Assembly (NCBI GenBank): GCA_036186865.1 | Contig: AP025069.1 | Coordinates: 17,736,808-17,800,807 of the forward strand | Source of the DNA: Eustoma russellianum | Lineage: Eukaryota; Streptophyta; Magnoliopsida; Gentianales; Gentianaceae | Direction of reading: 5' to 3' | Length of the DNA stretch: 64,000 nt | Shown here: positions 23,508-34,671 of the stretch, in pieces | How the letters are laid out: every line of letters begins with the position of its first letter | Numbering within the stretch: position 1 is the stretch's first letter | The notes under the pieces: generated by a model | The model's database searches: none | What the model saw: the letters and a program-made list of their open reading frames with translations, nothing else | What the model was told of the DNA's origin: nothing | Program-made: the position numbers and the translations under genes

Positions 23508-23596
23508 ATTTTAACAAGAACAGAAAAATCGCAGTAACTGATGAAGATGAAGATGAACAGTAGACTGATTTGAATTGAAAAATATACAGGACCTGC

Positions 23597-23608
23597 GCTC
23601 TAATACCA
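23597..23608 (-). other. Primer-binding site of copia B
   Basis: GCTCTAATACCA, the complement of TGGTATTAGAGC, adjacent to the LTR at 23609. It matches the initiator tRNA-Met complement with one change and fixes the element as minus-oriented. Confidence 0.85.
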
Positions 23609-24022
23609 TATAGAGAAAACTCACTTTAATTATCACGTAATAATCACACAAGAAGAGAAGAAAGTCACTTATGTTATTCATAAACGTCCGTTGAAGGCAT
23701 ATATACATGGATGGCACCAACGGCTTGTAAAGTGACAACGACACTTCAATGGCTACTTTTTCGGATTACAACCAACTGTTTTAAATAATCCTACATCATC
23801 AAGTTGATGAAATTCTGTAGTCCTATGATCAAATAACATGTATATACACTAACTTGATGCAATTAAACAAAAATACAGAGAGATTTATAGACAAGAATAG
23901 GTGTTCGACGCCTTAAAGCAGGTGCTCGACTGAATGCCTCAATCATTAGGTCAATAGCTTGGCACGCCAGTGTGAGTCTGGCAAGCTTGGCACGTCAGTG
24001 TGAGCCTGGCATGCTTGGCACA
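23609..24022 (-). repeat. 5' LTR of copia B, first part
   Basis: Starts TATAGAGAAAACTC like the 3' LTR at 7327 and follows it to GGCACA, where copia C is inserted. The remaining 63 bp are at 41203-41265. The two parts together give about 475 bp, the same as the 474-bp 3' LTR. Confidence 0.85.
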
Positions 24023-24422
24023 TATAGATAAATTAACTCACTTAACACACAAAAACAAACTCACAAATAGAAACAAAGCTTGTTGTATTCAAATGAAGAA
24101 GAGGGGGAATATATACACAAGTTGCAATGATTGGCTGTTGCTTGATAGCGATAGCCTTTAACGGCTAGTTGGCCGGGCAAAATAAACGCGCTAATCTCCT
24201 AATTAACCATAAAACTGATGATCATCAGAACAATGTTTAAACTATACACAACATAAGTACAACTTAAATTGATACAGAGAGTAGAGAGAACTTGGGCTCC
24301 AATAAGGTGTTTGGCGTAATTAACAAACTATTCGATGAAATGCATCAAAGAAATTTTGCCTTGGACAGTTTCTGCAATATGCTTCTGAGATATCTTCAAT
24401 GCATTTTCCTTGCATTCCAACA
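24023..24422 (-). repeat. 3' LTR of copia C (400 bp)
   Basis: Plus-strand ends are TATAGATAAATTAACTC and GCATTCCAACA (complement of TGTTGGAATGC). Matches 40797-41202. A purine-tract complement CTCCTCCTCAACC follows at 24423. Confidence 0.85.
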
Positions 24423-25860
24423 CTCCTCCTCAACCTAGGATTGCAGATATTGATAAAACCTACCTTGCCAAGTAGTGTCTTAATGACAGTAACCCCCACA
24501 GGCTTGGTTAGAATGTCAGCTACTTGATCCCTGGATCTGATGTAATGAAGTTGCAGCACCTTTTCTTCAATCTTTTCCCTAAGGAAATGTCTATCAATCT
24601 CAATATGCTTAGATTTATCATGTTGCATAGGGTTCTCAGTCATGTTAAGAGCTGAAATGTTGTCACAGTACACTTGGACAGGCAGGTTGACATGTAGCTT
24701 TAAGTCAGACATCACCCTGTTGATCCAAATTCCCTCACACACACCAAGGGATAATGCCCGTAGTTCAGCTTCTGCACTGATCCTGGAGCAACATGCTGCT
24801 TCTTGCTTTTCCATGTGACAAGGTTCCTCTATAAATAAGAAGCATAGCCTGAGGTGGATCTCATATCGGTCTTTGAACCTGCCCAGTCAGCATCTGTGAA
24901 TATCTTGATGCTCCTATCTTGAGACTTCTGAATGAAAGTCCCTCTCCAGGAGAGGCTTTCAAATATCTGAGGATTCTTAAGGCATAGTTATAATGTTCAA
25001 TTGATGGATCATGCATATACTGGCTAATAAAACTTACTCCATAACATATATCAAGCCTAGTATGCGACAAATATATTAGTTTAGCTGTCATCCTTTGATA
25101 TCTTGGCTTATCAATTTTATCAAAATTCCGTACCTCTTTATGCTTGTGTCTTGGTTCTACTGGTGTGCTAGCAGGCTTACAGTTGGTCATACATGTGTCT
25201 TCAAGCAGATCAAGGACATATTTCCTCTCAGGCAGGCATATACTCTGTGATGATCTGGATACTTCCGTACCAAGGAAGTACCTTAGCTGCCCCATGTCCT
25301 TGCCCTCAAAGGATTCAGCCAACTTCTTCTTGGTTTTTATGATCTCATTGAAATGGTTTCCAATCAAAACAATGCCATCAACATAATAAAATAACAACAA
25401 GGTGATCAGAATAAACATGTTTAATGAACAAAGTGTGATCACTGTGACATTGTGTAAAACCAAGCGAGATAACAACAATATTAAACCTTCTAAACCATGA
25501 TCTAGGGACTATTTCAGGCCATAGAGAGATTTATTTAGCCTACACACCATATTCCTGTTGGACTCAATCATGACTCTAGGGGGAATATGCATGTGTACTT
25601 CCTCCTCCAAATCACTATAGAGAAATGCATTCTTAATGTCAAGTTGGAATAGAGGCCAGTTAAGGTTTACAGCAAGAATGAATAAAATCCTTACAGTGTT
25701 GAGCTTTGCAACAGGTGAAAAGGTTTCTTCATAGTCAATCCTATAGATTTGAGTGAAGCCTTTAGCCACAAACCTTGCTTTGAACCTGTTTATGGAACCA
25801 TCAGAGTTATATGTAACAGAAAACATCTACTTACATCCAACAGTATTATGCCCTCAACAG
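24423..25860 (-). pseudogene. Copia C reverse transcriptase and RNase H
   Basis: Minus strand. RT fingers and palm at 25509-25826: FKARFVAKGFTQIYRIDYEE, FQLDIKNAFLYS, then NKSLYGLK. The catalytic box at 24861-25478 reads YYVDGIVLIGN, so the second Asp of the usual YVDD is Gly and the copy could not be active even without its frame breaks. The same piece has GKDMGQLRYFLG and LIYLSHTRLDI. RNase H at 24320-24814: SAEAELRALSLGVCEG, VYCDNISA, KHIEIDRHFL and VADILTKP, running past the pol end into the LTR. Frame changes at about 25490 and 24850. Family order INT-RT-RH is that of Ty1/copia. Confidence 0.88.
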
Positions 25861-27691
25861 TTGGAATCAACTCCCAGGTTCCATTCATCAGCAATGCAGT
25901 CATCTCTTCTTGGATTGCCTTCCTCCATTCAGGCTAAGCAATGGCTTCTCGAATGTTCCTTGGAATCATTATATTTCCAAGACTAGAAACAAAGGCTCTA
26001 ATGTTGTTGCTGAGCCTGTCATATGATATGGAATTGGTGATTGGATATGCTCTTGACACATGACCTGATTCTGTTTCTGATTGCAATAGGCCTATTGTCC
26101 ACATGAGTTATTTCCCTGTAGGTGGAAGAGGCCTCACTGCTCCTTCCTATACTCCGTGGAGTGCCGGTAGTTTGATAAAGGTCTGGTTCACCTTTTTGTG
26201 ATGGGGAGTTGCACTCCCCCTCAGGTGTATTCTTTGTCTCTTTTATGGACTCAGGTCAGGCTATATCTATGATGCTCTATATATCATTCTCAGATTCATG
26301 ATTAACATCAGGGGAGATGGTTCCATAGTAAGTCTTAGATTCATCAAACACAGCATCCAGAGAGATATACATCTTTCTGGTGTTAAGAGAATAACATTTG
26401 TATCCCTTCTGAGTAAGAGCAAACACAAGGAGGATACTCCTCTCAGACCTCATATCCAGTTTACTCCTGAATTGCTCAAGGATATGTATATACACAACAT
26501 ACCTAAACACCTTCAAAGGTAACTCAGAAAATAATTTAGATTCAGCATAAGATTGGGAAAGAACATGTTTAGGGGAATCAAAGCTAAAGACCTTGGATGG
26601 CATTCTGTTGATGAGGTGAGTTGCAGTAAGAACTCCCTCACCCTAGAAATGCTATGGAACCTTTATTAACATCATGATGGCCTTGGTGACCTCAAGGAGA
26701 TGTCTATTCTTCCTTTCTGCAACTCCATTCTATTGTGGAGTGTAGGTGCAGGAGGTTTGATGAAGGATTCCTTTGGTACCAAGATAGTCCTTAACTTTTT
26801 TTTTCAAGATATTCCATATCATTATTATTCTTAGGATTTTAATTGGTGCGTTAAATTGGTCTTGAACCATACTGATAAATCTCTTAATTATGTCACCAAC
26901 TTCATACTTATGTTTTATCAGAAATACCCAAGTGACTTTGGAGTGGTCATCCACAAAGGTAATGAACCGCCTGCTCCCATTGATGTTGCCACCCTCGAGG
27001 TTCCCTAAACGTCTGAGTGCACAAGGCTGAATGGAGAGCTTTTCTCATAGCATTTAGCAGGAAAATTAGTTTTGGTACTGTTAGCAAATTGGCATTTTCA
27101 CAAAACAAATTTCATTGATTATTAATGTCAAACAAGGTTGGCATAAGCCGTCTGAAACACAAAAAATTAGGATGTCCTAATCTCTTATGCCATAGCAAAA
27201 TACTCTCAGTATTCCTACTAGCTGTCATACACATGCCTAAACTAGTTTTATTACTAAGAGGACTTGATTCTTCAGCCTGAAGAAGGAAAAGTCCATTGAC
27301 TTTGTTAGCACTGCCAATCATCTTCTTAAATAAGATCTCCTGAAAATAACATGTAGAAGGTGAGAACCTTATTTCACTAGTGTTATCTTCAACAATTTGT
27401 ACCACAGAAATTAAGTTGAAACTTAGTTCAGGAATAAACAATACATTCTGCCAATGATGCTAATCATAGCCCCATTAGCAACCTTAACTTTAGCAGGATT
27501 GGTGAATGAAACATAGTTGGTTAGTTTATCTTTATTCCAAGTCATATGGTGAATAGAACCAGAATCAACAATTTAAGTAGAGAGAAGCTTAGAAGTTTTA
27601 CCATAACTTGCCATAGTTGCCTGTATGGCCTCTTGATTGATTTCAAGAGGCTGTTGCGTTGGTTGCAATTGCCTCATGAATTGATAGATGG
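25861..27691 (-). pseudogene. Copia C protease and integrase
   Basis: Minus strand. The protease lies at about 27440-27580 with an IVDSGSIHHMTW active-site block (DSG). 27112-27441 is the pre-integrase and zinc region with LLWHKRLGHPNF. The integrase core is only partly readable: MDDHSKVTWVFLIKHK (26730-26954). Its C-terminus, SELPLKVFRYVVYIHI and KGYKCYSLNTRKMYISLDAVF, lies at 26277-26603. 25861-26276 is a degenerate linker. At least four frame changes. Gypsy D begins at 27692, just upstream of the protease. Confidence 0.82.
27687..27691. other. Left target-site duplication of D (GATGG)
   Basis: GATGG directly precedes the LTR; the same 5-mer follows the other LTR at 39634-39638. Five bases is usual for gypsy integrases. 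Confidence 0.95.
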
Positions 27692-30600
27692 TGTAGCGCC
27701 CCGTACTCGGCTACCCTCGTACGGTGCGCCCGCCGTACTTTCCCTTCCGGAAAAATACAAAGCGTCGATACTTAACTCGTAAAATCCATGAACAAACATG
27801 AATTACCAAGTCGCGATCTTAACAGGTTGATAAAATACGGCAGAATTTGAACCTTAATCCGAAAGCGTCAAATCGCGAATACATAGCAAAATTATACAAA
27901 CTGATCCGATAGTATCTAGTCCATGAAATTAGACCAACATAACCCGAAGGAGAAACAGAAATAGCTATGTCCCATACATCCCGAAGGTTCATCAAAAATT
28001 TCCTTCTTCATTTCCTTATCAGCGGCATCAATAGCCTAAGGGTATGGCACTCGGGGCTCATCCTCAATCCACTCGACTTCCTTTCCTGGCTCTGGGGAAA
28101 AATAAATGGGTGAGCGACAACTCGCCAGCAAGTATACAACAACTCCATGCAATAAAGAGAAAATGGCATACAAGAATCAAACCCCAAATCCTTAAGTTAA
28201 ATCATACCTGACAACACCTTTTCGGAACATCATACTTAAAGTCATCTCAACACTGAGTCAAAGTCTGAATGTCATCACTTAATTTAGATGCTACGTACTA
28301 TAGTTAACTTCTTATTTTCATGAATGAACGTCATGCATACTGTGTATGAAAATGTGAATGCAATGAGATTTCAATGAAAAACATGCTCATAAAATACTTG
28401 TTCTTTCTTTCTTTCTTTCAAATCGTAATCATCATAAAACGAGAAGGAGTGTCAGCCTATTATACCGGGCATGACTCGGTTCTTATAACATGTTCACGTT
28501 CAGGTCTATTATACCGGACCTGTACGGTTCTTATGGCTCGTCAGACCTATTATACCGGGTCTGGATCGGTTCTTATAATCATGATCATCTTCAGACCTAT
28601 TATACCGGGCCTGGGTCGGTTCTTATAATCTTCAGATCAATTCACCCCGGATCTGTGGCGGGTTAAGCTGGCCAGAAGGGACGGAATTCTTTCAAAACTT
28701 TATGTAAAACATCACCAAAATCATGGGCGTGAAACATATGAGCATGCCAATGCAAATGCATGAGATGCAACATGATATAAGACACTTGTGATATCACACA
28801 CAACTTTCTGCATGAGCTGGAAAAATTCAGCAATATGTCCTGTATGGTCCGGCCTTAAAATCAATCTTTTGAGCCCATTTTCCAGAAATTAAAAACATGG
28901 ACATGCACCATATGATCTTGACTATATTCTGTACAAATTTCATGAACTCTTGACAAGTGTAAGTGCCTCTATAAAAATTAACTCCCAACATGGGTGCAAC
29001 AGAAATTCTGCGGTACCCTTGACTCCATTCCTTACCTTGTCTCTTTCCATAGACTCATTATGGGGCTCACTTAGTACCTGGAAATCTTCCCTGTTTCCTC
29101 TACGAATAATATTCAGATACCCATTCACCAAAACAAGTCAAAATAAGTATGATACAATTCATATAAGCACATAGGGTCAATCTGTCCTGTTTTTCCAGAA
29201 TATTACACCAACTTCCCCTCAATAGTTTACCATCAAGATCAATAGAGAAGATCAATTTCTTTACATGGAAACTTAGCTCTATGTCTTACGTACTTCCTGT
29301 AAAAATTTCAGGTCAATCCAAGATGTTTAAGATACTTAAATAATTTTTCTTCCTAAAGTGGTACGTCCAGAAACTGTTTTGACCCACTGGTACTAAAATT
29401 TTATTTCTGACCAATCCACAAATGATTTTCCAGAAATTCCAAAGCCACAATAAACTAGACATAATAAGCTATGACCACACCAAAAATAAGCTCAATCCAA
29501 CGGTTACAAGGTCCTTAACTATGTCCATCAATTAGGCATACAATCTGTCCAGAATTCTGTTTTCAGTCAACATGCATAGAAACATCTTTTCTTCCCTAAT
29601 TTTTGTTCTTTAGCCTATAGTCCAAGTTAATGACCATTCAATAGACTTAATAAGACTCTCCTATACAATTTCAAGTCTCCTCTTTAACATGCAAAAGTCA
29701 TTCACATGAGCTATTCATTCTCCCACAAAACAGTCCCCTAATTTAACAATTTCAAAACATAAAGAGTAGCAACTTAGACATATTTTCACTAAAGTCATAA
29801 CCTAGTCTTCTAGACATTCATGCATGCACATTTTCACATATATTACAAGGAATTAAAGTATACTTGCCTCTTCAACTAAAGCTTTTGCCTTTGTTTGGTT
29901 AGGAAGTGAGATGTGGTGAGATCCTTCACCCTTTTCACCTTGAGTACACGGTTTTGAGGGAGTGAAGTGAAAAAGGTTAGTTCTTTATTCAAATGGAAGA
30001 ACTAGGTCATCTTTAAAGTTAGAGCATCTTACCAAATAGTCTTGAAATGGAGGTTCAAGCACCTCAATGTATCTCCTCCTAAGAAAGTTGGTAGCCTTCC
30101 CCTATCTCCACCTTGAACCCACGGTTTTAGCATAAAACAAGAGAATGCATGTGAGTTTCATTCTCTTAAAAGTGAGAATTCTCTTAAGGAGATTAGGAAC
30201 AACACTTACCTAGATGTCTCCTTGAGGTCTTGAAGTGAACTTGAAGTCCTAGCCCTCAAGATGGTAGGGACCGAAATCTCTTGATGAGGAAAGGTGGAGA
30301 TTTTGCTAAGTGTTCTTGGTCTTGCAATATGAGAGAGATGCTTCTAGAATGAGTTGAGTTGAGCTATGTTTGGAGGCTTAGGGGGGACGGTTTCTTTGGA
30401 GGGAATTGGGGAGATTAGGGCTTCCTTGTAACTTAACCAAGGTTAATCTAGCTTAACCTTGATTACTTTGCTCAACCATAGTTACTTTTTGCTTTAACCA
30501 AGGTTACTTTAGTTTACCATGGTTACATCAACCTTGGTTAGAGAATAGTAATCATGTAAACATTTAAAATTCCTCCATGCCTAGACAAGAAGGTGTCGGC

Positions 30601-31121
30601 CTTGGTTGGGGTCTTTATGACCTCAACCACACTACTTTTTCCTTAATTGAGGTGTCTTAACTAGTTCCTTAAGTGCATGTATCATTTTTATTTCTATTTA
30701 TTCTTTGTCTAGTAATTACTTATCTTATTATCTTAACCAATAAAATTGGCTAGAAATTCCTAGAGTCTCCATGTATAGGCCGAATTTAGGCTTCTTGGCC
30801 AATTGGTATTTCTTGTAACTTTAGTTCATGTAATATATTGTTTCACCTATTTTATTGTATTCTAGAATTAGCATATGTATGCATACATATCACACATACA
30901 CGTGCACACATATATGTTAATATGTATGGCCCATGTAACCCTATCTCTCATGTGCTACTCTCTTAAAGTTTCCCTTATTTAATTTGGGCTTGGTATCACC
31001 TTAATAAGAATTAAGTAAAGAGACTTAAAAGAACTTAAGTAACATGCGCTAAAAGAAATTTCCGTTTTCATTCCGTCTCATATCCATAGTTTTTCACTTA
31101 CATGATCATGTGGGTACAACA
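27692..31121 (-). repeat. 3' LTR of gypsy D (3,430 bp)
   Basis: Plus-strand ends TGTAGCGCCCCGTACTCGG and GGGTACAACA. Near-identical to 36202-39633. It holds a short GC-richer minisatellite at 28459-28640, built on CCTATTATACCGGGCCTGG, in the position of the 39-bp arrays of LTR K. It has no convincing ORF. Confidence 0.95.
28459..28640. repeat. Minisatellite in D 3' LTR
   Basis: Four degenerate units opening (C/T)CTATTATACCGG, each followed by a TCGGTTCTTAT-type block. The complement (AGACCCGGTATAATAGG) aligns with unit B of the K arrays, so the array is ancestral to the LTR lineage. The copy in the 5' LTR is at 36967-37150. Confidence 0.8.
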
Positions 31122-31134
31122 TCCTTCCCCCCTT
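31122..31134 (-). other. Polypurine tract of D
   Basis: TCCTTCCCCCCTT on the plus strand (complement AAGGGGGGAAGGA) directly abuts the 3' LTR. Expected site of plus-strand priming. Confidence 0.9.
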
Positions 31135-31157
31135 CAATGAAGTTTCGTCCCCGAAAC

Positions 31158-33690
31158 TTATGAATTGTCAAAGAGATGTGGGTACTTTTGCTTCATGCCT
31201 TCCTCTAACTCCCAAGTGGCCTCGTCAACTGTATGGTTCTTCCATTGCACCTTGACCATAGGAATAGACTTATTTCTCAATGCCTTCACCTCTCTACCAA
31301 TTATCCTTTCGGGTTCCTCAACATATGATATGTCAGCTTCAACCCTCAAGGGTGGTTCATCCATAATATGGCTCGAATCGTGCACATACTTACGCAATTG
31401 AGATATATGAAACACGTCGTGTAATTGAGACAACGACGGTGGTAGTGCAAGTCTGTAGGCAACCTCTCCAATTCCTTTCCAAGATCTCAAATGGTCCAAC
31501 AAATCTAGGACTGAGCTTTCCTTTCATTCCGAACCGCTTTACTCCTTTCGAGGGTGATACCTTCAAGAATACCTTATCCCCTACTTGAAACTCAAGTGGT
31601 CGACGCCTCACGTCGGCCCACGCCTTGCTTCGGTCCTGCGCTGCCTTCAATCTCTGTCTTACGATCATAACCCTTTCTTTGGTTTGCTCCACCAAGTCAG
31701 GTCCTGTGAAAATCTTATCTCCAATCTCGTCCCAATACAATGGCGATCGGCATTTTCTTCCATAAAGGGCTTCATAAGGAGCCATCCCAATTGATCTGTG
31801 GTAGCTGTTGTTGTATGAAAACTCTACCAACTTCAAACTCTTGTCCCAGCTACCACCAAAGTCCAACACACAGGCACGCAACATGTCTTCCAATGTTTGT
31901 ATTGTTCTTTCTGATTGACCGTCGGTCTGGGGATGGAAAGCCGAACTCATGCGAACTTCCGTACCCATCGCTTTCTGGAATGCCGTCCAAAATCTAGAGG
32001 TGAAGCGAGGGTCTCGGTCGCAAACTATGCTCATAGGAACCCCATGCAAACATACAATCTGATCCACATACATCGAAGCCAATTTTTCCATGGGTGCTCT
32101 AATCGACATTGGCAGGAAATGAGCACTCTTTGTCAGGCGGTCCACAACAACCCAAATAGTATCATACCCACTTCTTGTCTTAGGTAGATCTGTCACAAAA
32201 TCCATAGCGATGTGATCCCACTTCCATTCGGGTACTTCAAGTGGTTGCAATAATCCAGCTGGCCTTTGATGTTCTGCCTTGACTTTCTGACATACAAGAC
32301 ACTTCTCAACAAACTCGGCTATCTGCTTCTTCATTCCTGGCCACCAGAACTTTTGCTTCAAGTCATGATACATCTTATTTGCTCCTGGGTGGATAGACAA
32401 GCGAGAATTATGGGCTTCCTGAAGTACTTCACTCCTTATCACGTCGTCCTTAGGCACACACAATCGGCCTCTAAACCACAAGCTGCCGTCAGTACGGATT
32501 TCGAAAATCGTCAGATGATTCCTCCTTCACTTGCTCTTAACTTTCATTAACGCATCATCCTTAACTTGAGTCTCCTTAATTCTGTCGATCAAAGAAGGAA
32601 CCATGACTAACTTTGCAAGCACATTGGAAATCGAATCTACTTCCTCTAGACCGAACTCTTCCATATCACGCTGTAGAGGTGGTTGACGGGGATGACTCGT
32701 CTTACGACTCAAAGCATCAGCAACCTTATTCGCTTTGCCTGGGTGATACTGAATGGAGATGTCATAATCCTTAATCAACTCAAGCCATCGTCGTTGGCGC
32801 ATATTAAGCTCCTTTTGAGTGAAGAGATATTTCAGGCTTTTATGATCCGTGAAGATTTCACACCTCTCACCATACAGATAGTGTCGCCAAATTTTTAGGG
32901 CAAACACGACTGCTGCAAGCTCAAGGTCATGTACTGGATAATTCCGCTCAAACGGCTTAAGCTGGCGAGATGCATAAGCAATCACTCGTCCATTCTGCAT
33001 AAGAACACAACCCAATCCATTCTTGGAAGCATCACTGTAGATCACGAATGGTTCTCCTGAGTTGGGTTGAGCCAAAACGGGTGCGGATGTCAACCTTGAT
33101 TTTAGCTCAGAAAAGCTACTTTCACAATCCTCACTCCATAAAAATTTCGTCTTCTTCTGAGTCAGTCTAGTGAGTGGCATAGCAATCCTTGAAAATCCTT
33201 CCACAAACTTGCGGTAATAACCGGCAAGTCCGAGAAAACTCCGTACTTCCGTGACATTGGTCGGCCTTGGCCACTCAGTAATTGCTTCAATCTTTCTGGG
33301 ATCAACCGAAATCCCATTTTCAGTGATAACATGGCCCAGAAATGACACACTATGCAACCAAAACTCGCATTTACTGAATTTTGCATAGAGCTGATGTTTT
33401 CTGAGAATGCCGAGTATTTCCCTCAGGTGAACTGTATGAGTTTCCTCATCGGGTGAATAAATCAGGATATCGTCAATAAAAACTACCACATACTTGTCCA
33501 ATTGGTCCCGAAACACCCGATTCATGAGATCCATAAACGCTGCGGGGGCGTTGGTCAATCCAAAAGGCATTACGAGGAATTCGTAATGTCCATATCTTGT
33601 CCTGAATGCCGTCTTAGGAATATCCTCAGTTCTTATCTTCAATTGAAAATATCCCGATCTCAGGTCCACTTTGCTAAACACCCGAGCTCC
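31158..33690 (-). pseudogene. Gypsy D pol: RT (from motif QGAR on), RNase H, integrase, chromodomain
   Basis: Minus strand. 33690-32527: RT palm with SKVDLRSGYFQLKI, the catalytic FIDDILIYS and FLGHVITENGISVD, then RNase H with YSDASKNGLG, FTDHKSLKYLF and HPGKANKVADALSR. 32481-31390: integrase zinc region (LSIHPGANKMYHDL, CLVCQ), DDE core with MDFVTDLP, CDRDPRFTS and SERTIQTLEDM, and VGPFEILER. 31502-31158: LPPSLSQLHDVFHISQLR and a chromodomain (YVEEPERI, VKVQWKNH, EATWELE, YPHLF). Three single-base frameshifts are visible: near 32510 and near 32495 in the linker, and near 31480 after FEILER, all in or beside short homopolymers. All catalytic residues are present. Together with the intron-like segment upstream these break the frame. 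Confidence 0.93.
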
Positions 33691-33757
33691 CTGCATTAGA
33701 ATACTTTAGAGATCATTCAGAATTATTATATTGAGATAAGGCTTAGTAATTACTGAC
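33691..33757 (-). other. Putative 67-nt intron in D reverse transcriptase
   Basis: On the minus strand this stretch starts GTCAGTAATTAC and ends TTCTAATGCAG, so it has GT...AG ends. It is clearly more AT-rich than the coding sequence around it. It carries an in-frame stop five codons in and is not a multiple of three. It falls between the FDQL and GAR residues of a conserved gypsy RT block. Removing exactly 67 nt brings the two RT pieces into one frame. A TACTAAG and a CTCTAAAG could serve as branch points. The alternative is a random 67-bp insertion, which also restores the frame if cut three bases earlier. Confidence 0.5.
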
Positions 33758-34596
33758 CCGAAGCTGGTCAAACAGATCGTCGATCCGTGGTAACGGATAC
33801 TTATTCTTTACGGTGATCTTGTTGAGTTCCCGATAATCAATGCACAGTCGCATACCTCCATCCTTCTTCTTTACAAATAAAACCGGGGCACCCCACGGTG
33901 ACACACTTGGACGGATCAGTTTCTTTTCCAATAACTCGTGTAATTGTTCTTTTAGTTCTTTCAGCTCAGCGGGTGCCATGCGGTAAGGAGCTTTAGAAAT
34001 GGGTTCAGCTCCGGGGATGAGATTTATTTCAAAGGAAATTTCTCGATCAGGAGGAAGTCCTGGTAGTTCTTCTGGAAAGACATCCAGAAACTCTTGAACT
34101 ACTGGAACTTGTAGAATGTCTACCGCTGTCTGCTCGGTACTAAGAGTATAAACGAGATATCCTTGACCTCCTTTTTGCAACGCTTGGCGAGCCCGAGCCA
34201 TATTCACAAAAACATTCTCTGACTTCTTCAACTTAGTACCCCCTTGAAATGATACTTCCTCTTGCTCCGGAACTCTGAAAGTGACTCTCTTCTGATTGCA
34301 GTCAATATGGGCATGGTTCTTAGACAACCAGTCCATACCAAGAATAATGTCAAAGTCACTCATCGTAATCGGAATCAGGTCAGCCGCGAATCGATGATCA
34401 TCGAGCTCGATTGCGCAATTCTTATACAGAAAGTGAGACGTAAGCACTTGATCACCAGCGGCTTGGATCCGATAAGGTGGTTTAAGCCGGATGGGATCAC
34501 GGTCTATTTCCTTAGCAAATTTCTTAGATATAAAGGAGTGGCTGGCGCCACTATCAAACAAGGCATTTGCGGGTATACAACATACAAGAATGGCGC
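33758..34596 (-). CDS. Gypsy D protease and N-terminal reverse transcriptase
   Basis: Open minus-strand frame. Protease: active-site LFDSGASHSFIS and a later DIILGMDWLSKNH. A linker of about 60 residues follows, then the RT N-terminus: EFLDVFPEELPGLPPDREI, PYRMAPAELKELK, WGAPVLFVKKKDGG, RLCIDYRELN, KNKYPLPRIDDLFDQL. These are the classical gypsy fingers motifs in the right order. The frame is bounded on both sides by AT-rich GT...AG segments, and has no convincing methionine start of its own. It would be made as part of Gag-Pol, cut out by its own protease, and act in the virus-like particle. Confidence 0.9.
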
Positions 34597-34671
34597 CTGA
34601 ATCATACAAAGCTTTAACTACGTAGCAATATAATATTTATCAAATTGACATTGCATAATTTTAAATCATAC
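34597..34671 (-). other. Putative 75-nt intron at D gag/protease junction
   Basis: On the minus strand it starts GTATGATTTAAAATT, a good plant donor, and ends TTTGTATGATTCAG, a good plant acceptor. It is strongly AT-rich, holds the gag stop codon (34661-34663) and further stops, and separates gag and protease frames that otherwise follow each other directly. Exact removal joins gag to protease in one frame, with residues usual for this junction in the family. If unspliced, translation ends at the gag stop three codons into the segment. Confidence 0.6.

Noticed and set aside
32470..32530. A third intron in D pol between RNase H and integrase
   Set aside because: The frame change here needs only two one-base indels; no AT-rich GT...AG segment of usable length is present.
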